A DNA stretch of 9,651 bases from contig JAJDAM010000820.1 in assembly GCA_029261905.1 (NCBI GenBank), positions 1 to 9,651 of the forward strand, in the 5' to 3' direction. Position numbers and translations under genes: made by a program. The stretch is from Deltaproteobacteria bacterium (GTDB lineage: Bacteria > Myxococcota_A > UBA9160 > SMWR01). Under the pieces are notes generated by a model, which was given only the letters and a program-made list of their open reading frames with translations, had not been told where the DNA came from and ran no database searches. Position 1 is the first letter of the stretch. Each line of letters begins with the position of its first letter. This document shows, one piece after another, positions 1 to 6,228 of the stretch.

Positions 1-215
1 TTCCATCCGCGCCGCGCAAGAACGCGCGCTATCTGGCCCGTTCCGCAAGCGACTTCCAGAATGTCTTCACGCTGGTCGACGCCGAAGTGTCGAAACGCCG
101 ATTCGTAGAAATCGGCTTCCGGAGTGCGGTCCCAGCCGAAAAGGATGTCGTAGTAGAGAGGATGCTCGTAGATCGTCTCCGGCTCCTTGGAGCCGTTCGT
201 CTTGGTGTTTCGCAT
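1..215 (-). CDS. Class I SAM-dependent methyltransferase, N-terminal part (runs off the left edge)
   Basis: The first 71 residues of a methyltransferase can be read; the rest lies beyond the window. The protein begins MRNTKTNGSKEPETIYEHPL and has a pre-domain segment with YYDILFGWDRTPEADFY, followed by ILEVACGTGQIARVLARRG. The last stretch is motif I of the Rossmann-fold methyltransferases: the acidic residue at the end of the first strand and the Gly-rich CGTG loop that holds S-adenosylmethionine. The ATG at 215 is preceded by GGGAGAAG ending three bases upstream, a good ribosome binding site, so the start is well supported. It lies 218 bp downstream of the acyl-CoA ligase gene on the same strand and could share its transcript, although the gap is long enough for a promoter of its own. 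The methyl acceptor cannot be predicted because the substrate-binding half is missing. Confidence 0.85.
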   Translation of the reverse strand, partial: MRNTKTNGSKEPETIYEHPLYYDILFGWDRTPEADFYESAFRHFGVDQREDILEVACGTGQIARVLARRGW

Positions 216-433
216 GAACTTCTCCCACGGTTGCAATGTCGCCGGGACGCAGCCGCAACACTTGAAATCGCGCTGATGAATTCGAGCGGGGAGTCGATCG
301 AGGGTCCATCGACCTGTGGCCCAGCGAGCGGCTGGTTGACAGGGCCCGCGCCCGAGGCAGCTTTCAGTGAGTCATCGAGAGGTCATGATGGCCGACACTA
401 ACGCGAGAGACTCGCCTCATCAAGCGGATCGGA

Positions 434-2074
434 TCAGCCGTCGCGGTCGGATTCGATCCGTGCCGTGAGCATCTGCGTGAGTCTGCGCTTGTCGATTTTG
501 CCGCTGTCGGTGAACGGAAGGTCAGCATCGCGATAGAAGAAGAAATGCCGCGGAACCTTGTAGGCCGACAGTTCGGCGCGCATGGCGGCGTGCAGGTCGT
601 TCGCGCTCGCCTCCTTTCCCTGCTTCAACACGATTGCTGCTGCGACGTTCTGCCCGCGCGCGGGGTCGGGCACGCCCACGACGAATGCGGACTTCACCGC
701 ATCGGTGCTTTCCAGCGCGACTTCGACTTCGCGGGGTGTGACGTTGGCGCCCGCGGTCTTGATCATGTCTCCGAGTCGGGCGTTGAAATACAGCACACCG
801 TCGGCATCGAAACGGCCGCCGTCTCCGGTGTGATAGAAACCGCTCTCGTCGAAGGTCTCTTCCCGTTCGAGCTTGTGGAGCCCCTGCATGACGCTGTAGC
901 CGCGAACACAGATTTCACCGTCTGTCCCCGGCGCGACCGTTTCGCCGCTGGTCGGGTCGACGATCTTGTGGGTGACGCCGGGGACCGAATGCCCGAACGA
1001 ACCACGAAGCGACTCGGGCAGGTCGACATCCATCCGGTCGATCGTGTGTGGCCCACCCGTTTCGGTCATTCCCAACGAGTTCGAGCGAAGTTCCGGATCC
1101 TTCGGCCGCACCGCCTCGGGTAACACGTCGTACAGATTCCCGCTTCGGATCGACGAAAGATCGCGATCCGCGTAACTCGGGTGTTCGATCATGGCCTTCG
1201 AATAGTGGGGCCAGCCGGCAACGACGGTCGCGCGCTCGCGCTCGAGCAGTGCCAGCGTTTCGCCCGGTTCGAATACCTCCTCGCAGAGCATGAACGCACC
1301 CGCGTGCATCGCTGACATCAGTGTGAACACGAAGCCGCCGACCCAGAAGAACGGCATCGGAGAAAAGACGCGGTCTTCGGCGGTCAGATCGCGGAATGAA
1401 TTCAGGTTGAATGCGTGCCGTACGATTGCGCCGTGGGTATGGACGGCGCCTTTGGGGTCCGAGGTACTGCCTGAGCTGTAGATCACCACCATCGGGTCGG
1501 CAGGCGTGACAGACGATTCGATCGCTCCCAGGAAGGCCTCGTCGATGAATGGATTCGCATCTGCCAGGTCAGCCAATACGGATGCGCTCTTGGCCCAGGT
1601 TCGATTGCAATCGCCCCAGACGAAGACCTGTCGAAGTTGCGGTAGCTCGCTTACCCAGATTGCATCCGACTTCTGACCGACGAGCCCGGGTGCGTAGGTT
1701 TCGAGCCGCTCGAGGTAGTCGTTGTTCAGGAATCGCGCAGCCGTCAGCAACGTGTGAATGTCGGCGTGGTGCATCACCCAGCCGAGTTCCTTCGGCATGT
1801 AGAAGGTATTCAGAGGGACCAGCACAGCACCGATCCGCGTCGTGGCGAGCCACGCGACGATCCAGTTCGGTCCGTTGGGCATCAGCACACCGACGCGCGT
1901 TCCCTTGCCCACGCCCGAGGCCAACAGGCCCCGAGCAAGCTGCGCAGAATCGCGCGCAGCCTCGCCATAGCTGAGTCGATCGTCGCCGAGCAGTACCAGC
2001 GGGCGGTCACCGAATGCTTCGATTCGGGTCTTGATGAACTCAGGAATGCGCGGAGAGTAGTCGGGGAAAGGCAT
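434..2074 (-). CDS. AMP-forming acyl-CoA ligase (class I adenylate-forming enzyme)
   Basis: This 546-residue protein should activate a carboxylic acid to its CoA thioester through an acyl-adenylate, with release of AMP and pyrophosphate, in the cytoplasm. All core motifs of the family are visible. The P-loop reads YSSGSTSDPKG, with its Lys at 208. The adenine-binding segment is NSLGMTETGG. YHTGD has its ATP-ribose Asp at 418, and is followed by the hinge region ARLGDMIKTAGANVTPREVE. The C-terminal PFTDSGKIDKRRL carries the catalytic Lys at 526. Length is normal for the family. The ATG at 2074 has GAAGG five bases upstream and gives a typical N-terminus (MPFPDYSPRIPEFIKTRIEA). The open frame extends further upstream to 2860, but that extension is Arg-rich and overlaps another gene. 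It lies 77 bp downstream of the PEP-CTERM gene. Being near a divergent FadE/crotonase operon, it plausibly makes the CoA ester those enzymes process. The substrate (fatty, cyclic or steroid acid) is not determinable from motifs. Confidence 0.95.
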   Translation of the reverse strand: MPFPDYSPRIPEFIKTRIEAFGDRPLVLLGDDRLSYGEAARDSAQLARGLLASGVGKGTRVGVLMPNGPNWIVAWLATTRIGAVLVPLNTFYMPKELGWVMHHADIHTLLTAARFLNNDYLERLETYAPGLVGQKSDAIWVSELPQLRQVFVWGDCNRTWAKSASVLADLADANPFIDEAFLGAIESSVTPADPMVVIYSSGSTSDPKGAVHTHGAIVRHAFNLNSFRDLTAEDRVFSPMPFFWVGGFVFTLMSAMHAGAFMLCEEVFEPGETLALLERERATVVAGWPHYSKAMIEHPSYADRDLSSIRSGNLYDVLPEAVRPKDPELRSNSLGMTETGGPHTIDRMDVDLPESLRGSFGHSVPGVTHKIVDPTSGETVAPGTDGEICVRGYSVMQGLHKLEREETFDESGFYHTGDGGRFDADGVLYFNARLGDMIKTAGANVTPREVEVALESTDAVKSAFVVGVPDPARGQNVAAAIVLKQGKEASANDLHAAMRAELSAYKVPRHFFFYRDADLPFTDSGKIDKRRLTQMLTARIESDRDG

Positions 2075-2151
2075 GAACCCTTCTACACCAGCGTGAACCG
2101 AAAGAAAAGCGCTCGTGCTGTCCCAGCCGAATCGGATTAAAGCCCGATCGG

Positions 2152-2709
2152 TCAGCGGCTCGTGCGATTTCCGGAGACGCGCTTGCGCGCAGAGATTGCC
2201 AACAGACCCAAGCTCAGCAGGAGCGACGTCGATGGTTCTGGAGTGACCTGGACCTGGGTTCCGGTCAGCACCACTGCATCGAAGCCGGTCGGAATCAGCG
2301 CAAAGCCCTCGGTGAGGTCGTCGAGGGTGATGCTGAGGCCGAGTAGAGACAAGCCGGCATCGTCGGCACTGAGAGTGAGCGTTGCCAGCAACACATCGTT
2401 CCCAACCACGCCAGCGCCTCCGGCCAGGCCGGCGAGGCCGTCGCCGTCCGGAGCGAAGACCGCAAACCAGTCGGGTCCGATCGTCGGCGGGGCGACTACC
2501 GACAACTCGGCATCGTTGATGTCGAGGTCGAGACCGAACCCGAGAATCGGGTCGGTGAAGTCCGCGATGATCTGAACCTCGAACGTCGACCCGAGGTCCG
2601 GCGAGGGATTCGATGTTTCGACCCGAACACTCGATAGGGCGGCAGCGGGTTCGGCCGAGAGCGCAGCGCCGAGTATGAGAAGTGCGAGCAGAGGAAATAG
2701 CCGGGTCAT
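2152..2709 (-). CDS. Secreted PEP-CTERM protein with a cohesin-like domain
   Basis: This is a 185-residue exported protein. Residues 1-24 form a signal peptide (MTRLFPLLALLILGAALSAE, cleavage likely after AAA at 22-24). Residues about 27-154 are a beta-rich domain resembling the cohesin/PEP-CTERM beta-sandwich: it begins SVRVETSNPSPDLGSTFEVQ, then LGFGLDLDIND and LLATLTLSADDAG. The C-terminus is a PEP-CTERM sorting signal: PEP at 157-159, a hydrophobic segment at 162-173, RKR at 175-177 and a short tail. Such signals are recognised by exosortases, which remove the tail and place the protein at the outer surface. AAGGA five bases before the ATG at 2709 is a clear ribosome binding site, so it should be translated as a separate protein. 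The same frame is, however, open upstream through the preceding large gene, with no stop between them. The cohesin assignment rests on overall pattern and is moderately certain; the PEP-CTERM call is firm. Confidence 0.85.
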   Translation of the reverse strand: MTRLFPLLALLILGAALSAEPAAALSSVRVETSNPSPDLGSTFEVQIIADFTDPILGFGLDLDINDAELSVVAPPTIGPDWFAVFAPDGDGLAGLAGGAGVVGNDVLLATLTLSADDAGLSLLGLSITLDDLTEGFALIPTGFDAVVLTGTQVQVTPEPSTSLLLSLGLLAISARKRVSGNRTSR

Positions 2710-5700
2710 CGGGTTCCTTCTTTTGGTCCGGTCCCTCGGGCATTCTGTTGCCGAGAGGGTCGTTGAAAGGCCGTTCGTCGATCGACGCCTTCGCTTGCGC
2801 GATCTCATCCAACCTGCACCGACGAGCACGAGGACCGGTTCGATTCCCAGCAATCCGCACGAGGGTGAGGTCGCCGGGGCAAGGAGTGGTTCGATCGGCG
2901 GGTTGTTGAAGTCATCGAGTGCCTGTTGGAATGTCTGGTAATCGACCAGCGAAACGATTCCGTCCCGATCGAAGTCGGCAGCGTCGATGAAGCCCGGGTC
3001 GCCGAGCCTTCGGCCAAAGGCATTGAAGAACCGAACCCGATCGCTCTCGTCGACGTCGTCGTCGTAGTCGAGATCGGCCAGGATCTCGCTGGGATCAGCC
3101 TCGCTCACGCAGCCATCATCGACGCCGGAGTCGACGAACCCGTCGCCGTCATTGTCGATGCCGTCGTTGCAGGCCGCACAGCCGAGCGTTCCCGGTACAC
3201 ACAACACGTTCAATTCCGACGGCGTGTCGGCCGCGAAGTCCCCCGGACTGCTGCCGGTCTGGGTGCGGGTTCCGACGCCTTCTCCCATGATCAGGTTGCC
3301 GTCGATCGGAACGGCACCGGATGCCAGGCCGGCGAAGTTCCCGAAGAACTCCGATCCCAGCTGGTTGCCGCTGTCGCCCGCAGTCTGGAAATAGCGGACC
3401 GTCGCCAGCGGCGTCTGCCCGACGAACGTCACCCCGGGTACCGCGCTGGTCGGACCGAAGCTCGCGAGTGGCAGGTTTCCCCCGTCGTTTTGCCAGACGA
3501 TGTCGCCCGAATCCATGTCCAAGCCGTGTACGACCGGTCGCTGCGGCGCGCGCGGCGGATCGTTTACCGGGCTGTTGCCGGGTGCAGTACTGAAGAAAAT
3601 GCGCCGCGCATCTTCATCGACGGCGGCCGTCGCGATGATCCCGCCGATCGCGCCGCCATCGACTACGTGGGTCGACCAGTAGGGCAGGTTGGCGGGAAGG
3701 TGGGTTGCCGGATCGTCGTCCCAGCTCGCGCCGTTCACCTGGTTGGTGCCGTCGCGATCCAACACGTAATAGGTGCCGTCCTTGCCTCCAACGCCGACGA
3801 CATCCACCATCGTCGGAGTGCCGCCGATCATCACTTCGATCGAAAACAGGTTCGGGACTGCACCGAACGCGAGGTCTTCGTTGTCGAACTCGCGAGGGCG
3901 CCAGCGCCACACGGCAAAGCCGTCGAAATCCAGCGCGAAGATGGCTTCGTCGAAGGGCGGCATCGGAAACGGAAGCCCGGTGCCACCGGGTCCGTCGTCG
4001 ATTGCGGTATCGCAGTTGCTCGACGCGGTGAAGAGCAGCTCGCGTTCGCTGTCTACTGCGGGCGAGGACCAGATGTTCCCGCAGCCGTTCTTGTCGCGTG
4101 GAAAATCACAACCCGGTCGGGTGGCGAGAAAGCCGATCTCGAGGTCGAGCTCTGCTTCGGTGTGATAGCCGTCGAACTTCCGGATTTCGTCGTCCGGGTT
4201 CGGCGTGCAGGTCTGGCCGCTCTGGGGGTCGAAGTACCAGGACATCATGCCGTCGAGTGCATCCACTGCGTAGAACCCACCCTTGCCAGTTTCGACATCG
4301 TTGACGTCCATGCCGAAGAAGACCTTTCCATCGGCGACGTACGGAGATGATTCGATCTGGTTTCGCTCGCCGTTGAACGCGCATAGACCCGGCGGCATGC
4401 CCACGCTGTCCACGCACCCGGTACCAGCAGTGAAGCGCCAGATCTCTTCGCCGGTCACGGCGTCGATCGAGTACATCATCTCTCCGGCGCCAATGAATAT
4501 ACGATCACGGTTGTCGAGTTTCTCGACGTGTACGGAGCCGGCGTCTTCGAAAGCCGCGCCGGGTTGTGTATCCGTGACGAATCGCCAGACTTCGCTCCCG
4601 TCGCTCAGGCGCAGCGCGTAGACGGTTCGATCCCACGAAAGGAAGTAGACGACCTGTGTGAGCCCCTCCCCCGGAAGGTCGACGGCGGCTACGGAGGGTG
4701 AGCCGGTAATCACAGCCTGCGCCGGGAACGCCCATCGCGGCGCGAGGCCGGCAACGGTGTTTTCGTTCAAGATGGTCTCGTCGGGGTTGAAGAATTTCCG
4801 CGCCGCGCTGCCCGCATAGGTGAGCCATTCGCTCTGCTCGAGGTTTCCGGGCCTGACGGTGACGCCGTCGGGGAATGACAGGCCGTCTCGGATCAACTCG
4901 GGAACCAACGGGTCGCCGGAATTACTGTCGAATCGAACGCGCCACACGCGACCGTTGGGTCCCGTGTTGAATCCCTGAAGATCGAGGTCCGCGTAGTAGA
5001 TGGTTCCATCGGACCCCACGGAAATCCCCTGCGGGCTGCCGAACGGTGTGGGTGTTTGAAGAACGGGAACTTCGTGATCAACGATGAAGCGCAGAAAGTT
5101 TCCATCGAGGTCGTATTCGCCGATCCTTCCCGTCAGTACGCTCGATACGTACAACGTGTTGGTCGGCGAGAAGTCCAGCCCGGACGGAGTGAACAACTTG
5201 TTGCCCGGCGAACTGTTGCTGAACACGCTGCGATTGACGACGTCCGCCATCGGCGCGTCGGCGCCAGTACCCGATCCGCATTCGCCGGGTCCACTCGGAA
5301 AGGGAGGCGCGAACTTCAAGACCAGATTTCCGCTCGACGAGGCGACGTAGACGTTGTCGTCGGTGTCGACCACGACGCTGGCCGCCGTACCGATGTCTGT
5401 GGCCAGCTTGCAAAAATTCGTACTCGCCTCGTCGGTGTTCGGATAGGCGCCGTCCGGGCCCGGGTATCCCTCGTAGGGCGGAAACCACATGATCAATTGG
5501 CCATCGTTGGCACCGAAGGCTTGGGTCCCCACCGACGTCGTAAACAACACTCCGTTCGAGTCGAATGCGCAGCCGTGTGGCTCCGGATCTTCGACCTTGT
5601 ACGTGGCCGTCAACTTCCCGACCTGTACACCCTTGCTGTCGAAGATTCCCCAACCGGCGGGAGGGTTCGGCTGCCCGGAGTCTTCGCCGGCGAGAAAACG

Positions 5701-6042
5701 ACCGGACCCGTCTGGGAAAAAGCAGATCTTGCCGTTGATGTCCCGGCCTTCGAGCGCCCCGATACCACCGGCCGGGACCGTCGCACTTCCGCTGGCTTTT
5801 TCGACGAAAATTTCTTCGACGAGCCTGGATGTCCCGATGGTGTCGATGTCATAGCGCCGAAGCCGGTTTCCTTCGGAGCCGTAGAGGATCTCTTGGGCGC
5901 CGGCTGGCTCGAGCGCCGTCACCAATGAGAGGGTCAACATCGCGGAGATCGCGCATGCCCAGTCGCCGACTCGTCGCGGGTGCTGCCGGCGCCTGCGGCG
6001 GGTCTTTGCTCTCAGGGTGGGGTTGGGTCTCGCGCTCGCCAT
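2152..6042 (-). CDS. Large secreted protein: NHL-like propeller, PQQ-dehydrogenase-like propeller, dockerin repeats; frame runs on into the PEP-CTERM gene
   Basis: The start is the ATG at 6042, with GGAG six bases upstream; earlier in-frame ATGs (6054, 6117) lack a good site. Residues 1-49 are an Arg-rich signal peptide, cleaved probably at AGA/Q. Residues about 52-400 resemble an NHL/SMP-30 propeller (repeated segments such as PHGCAFDSNGVLFTTS and PQGISVGSDGTIYYADLD). From W406, a quinoprotein-dehydrogenase-like propeller follows: WLTYAGSAARKFFNPDETIL, repeats VYALRLSDGSEVWRF (474-488) and MMYSIDAVTGEEIWRF (522-537), and a conserved-looking WRWRPREFDNEDL from 712. Residues 958-978 are a CNDGIDNDGDG calcium segment. 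Residues about 988-1045 are a dockerin type I-like pair with Asp 990/992/994/1001 and 1023/1025/1027/1034. Residues 1062-1087 are a sorting signal: Cys-Gly, a hydrophobic stretch, then a basic cluster. The original gene probably ended near 2782, but no stop is present there and the frame continues for 1296 residues in total. It may be a PQQ enzyme or only a propeller scaffold; I see no CxxCH haem site. Confidence 0.85.
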   Translation of the reverse strand: MASARPNPTLRAKTRRRRRQHPRRVGDWACAISAMLTLSLVTALEPAGAQEILYGSEGNRLRRYDIDTIGTSRLVEEIFVEKASGSATVPAGGIGALEGRDINGKICFFPDGSGRFLAGEDSGQPNPPAGWGIFDSKGVQVGKLTATYKVEDPEPHGCAFDSNGVLFTTSVGTQAFGANDGQLIMWFPPYEGYPGPDGAYPNTDEASTNFCKLATDIGTAASVVVDTDDNVYVASSSGNLVLKFAPPFPSGPGECGSGTGADAPMADVVNRSVFSNSSPGNKLFTPSGLDFSPTNTLYVSSVLTGRIGEYDLDGNFLRFIVDHEVPVLQTPTPFGSPQGISVGSDGTIYYADLDLQGFNTGPNGRVWRVRFDSNSGDPLVPELIRDGLSFPDGVTVRPGNLEQSEWLTYAGSAARKFFNPDETILNENTVAGLAPRWAFPAQAVITGSPSVAAVDLPGEGLTQVVYFLSWDRTVYALRLSDGSEVWRFVTDTQPGAAFEDAGSVHVEKLDNRDRIFIGAGEMMYSIDAVTGEEIWRFTAGTGCVDSVGMPPGLCAFNGERNQIESSPYVADGKVFFGMDVNDVETGKGGFYAVDALDGMMSWYFDPQSGQTCTPNPDDEIRKFDGYHTEAELDLEIGFLATRPGCDFPRDKNGCGNIWSSPAVDSERELLFTASSNCDTAIDDGPGGTGLPFPMPPFDEAIFALDFDGFAVWRWRPREFDNEDLAFGAVPNLFSIEVMIGGTPTMVDVVGVGGKDGTYYVLDRDGTNQVNGASWDDDPATHLPANLPYWSTHVVDGGAIGGIIATAAVDEDARRIFFSTAPGNSPVNDPPRAPQRPVVHGLDMDSGDIVWQNDGGNLPLASFGPTSAVPGVTFVGQTPLATVRYFQTAGDSGNQLGSEFFGNFAGLASGAVPIDGNLIMGEGVGTRTQTGSSPGDFAADTPSELNVLCVPGTLGCAACNDGIDNDGDGFVDSGVDDGCVSEADPSEILADLDYDDDVDESDRVRFFNAFGRRLGDPGFIDAADFDRDGIVSLVDYQTFQQALDDFNNPPIEPLLAPATSPSCGLLGIEPVLVLVGAGWMRSRKRRRRSTNGLSTTLSATECPRDRTKRRNPMTRLFPLLALLILGAALSAEPAAALSSVRVETSNPSPDLGSTFEVQIIADFTDPILGFGLDLDINDAELSVVAPPTIGPDWFAVFAPDGDGLAGLAGGAGVVGNDVLLATLTLSADDAGLSLLGLSITLDDLTEGFALIPTGFDAVVLTGTQVQVTPEPSTSLLLSLGLLAISARKRVSGNRTSR
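2733..2759 (-). promoter_or_regulatory. Imperfect intercistronic hairpin
   Basis: Read on the minus strand, CCCTC and then GGCA pair with TGCC and GAGGG around a six-base loop, with a small internal bulge (five plus four base pairs). It sits between the sorting signal of the large secreted protein and the ribosome binding site of the PEP-CTERM gene. No T tract follows, so it is not a convincing intrinsic terminator. It looks more like an intercistronic stem, and it supports the view that this stretch was once non-coding. Folding was judged by eye only. Confidence 0.35.
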
Positions 6043-6137
6043 ATACCGCTCCATTTGCTGGCCTGCAGGGGGCCGACTTCGACGGATGAAGTGCGGGTAT
6101 TGGGTATGTGGCATCACAACACGATTTGTCGCAATGA

Positions 6138-6150
6138 TTCGGGTCCCGAA
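6138..6150. promoter_or_regulatory. 13-bp palindrome TTCGGGTCCCGAA
   Basis: Two perfect six-base arms flank a single central base. It lies mid-way in the divergent intergenic region, about 80 bases from the dehydrogenase start and about 100 from the secreted-protein start. The position and symmetry suit a dimeric repressor site, but a short GC-rich palindrome can also occur by chance. No regulator gene is present in the window to match it. Confidence 0.3.
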
Positions 6151-6201
6151 GCACCGTGTTGCAAAAACTCGTGCGTTGCCTGCGATCTCGACCCTGACCT
6201 A

Positions 6202-6217
6202 CCGTCGCATGCGACGG
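6202..6217. promoter_or_regulatory. 16-bp perfect palindrome overlapping the ribosome binding site of the dehydrogenase operon
   Basis: CCGTCGCATGCGACGG is identical to its own reverse complement. Its last two bases are the first two of the GGGAG ribosome binding site (6216-6220) of the gene starting at 6229. As DNA it could be an operator for a dimeric regulator such as the TetR-family repressors that often control fatty-acid and sterol catabolism. As RNA it could form a six-pair hairpin with a CATG loop that partly covers the ribosome binding site. Either role is inferred from position and symmetry only. Confidence 0.45.
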
Positions 6218-6228
6218 GAGCCGACATC

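Larger units (their letters stand above)
6043..6228. promoter_or_regulatory. Divergent intergenic region between the secreted-protein gene and the dehydrogenase operon
   Basis: Promoters for both directions must lie here or in the adjoining coding ends, but I could not pick a convincing -35/-10 pair on either strand. The notable content is two perfect palindromes, listed separately, which make a shared operator region plausible. The rightward open frame also extends through this stretch, but its translation here is Cys- and Pro-rich and unlike any acyl-CoA dehydrogenase N-terminus, so it is treated as non-coding. Confidence 0.5.

Noticed and set aside
293..313. GTCGAT and ATCGAC arms around nine bases upstream of the methyltransferase gene
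   Set aside because: GATCGA-type words are common all over this window, so a six-base arm match is not notable.
336..341. TTGACA on the plus strand, a consensus -35 box
   Set aside because: No -10-like sequence 16-18 bases downstream, and it points away from the genes on this strand segment.
403..415. GCGAGAGACTCGC inverted repeat just after the ligase stop, a possible terminator
   Set aside because: Only five pairs with a three-base loop and no T tract on the minus strand; too weak to call.
2075..2860. 262-residue upstream extension of the acyl-CoA ligase frame
   Set aside because: It is Arg/Pro-rich without family similarity, overlaps the PEP-CTERM gene in another frame, and the ATG at 2074 has a ribosome binding site and a family-like N-terminus.
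2926..4350. 474-residue plus-strand open frame opposite the large secreted protein
   Set aside because: It is a mirror of the GC-rich coding frame on the minus strand, which has recognisable domains; the plus-strand translation has no signal, motif or family pattern.
5056..5928. 290-residue plus-strand open frame opposite the first propeller
   Set aside because: Same cause: an antisense shadow with no recognisable protein features.
5980..6228. 83-residue N-terminal extension of the large acyl-CoA dehydrogenase
   Set aside because: It overlaps the signal peptide of the divergent gene and the palindromes, is Cys/Pro-rich, and the GTG at 6229 with GGGAG gives the standard N-terminus.
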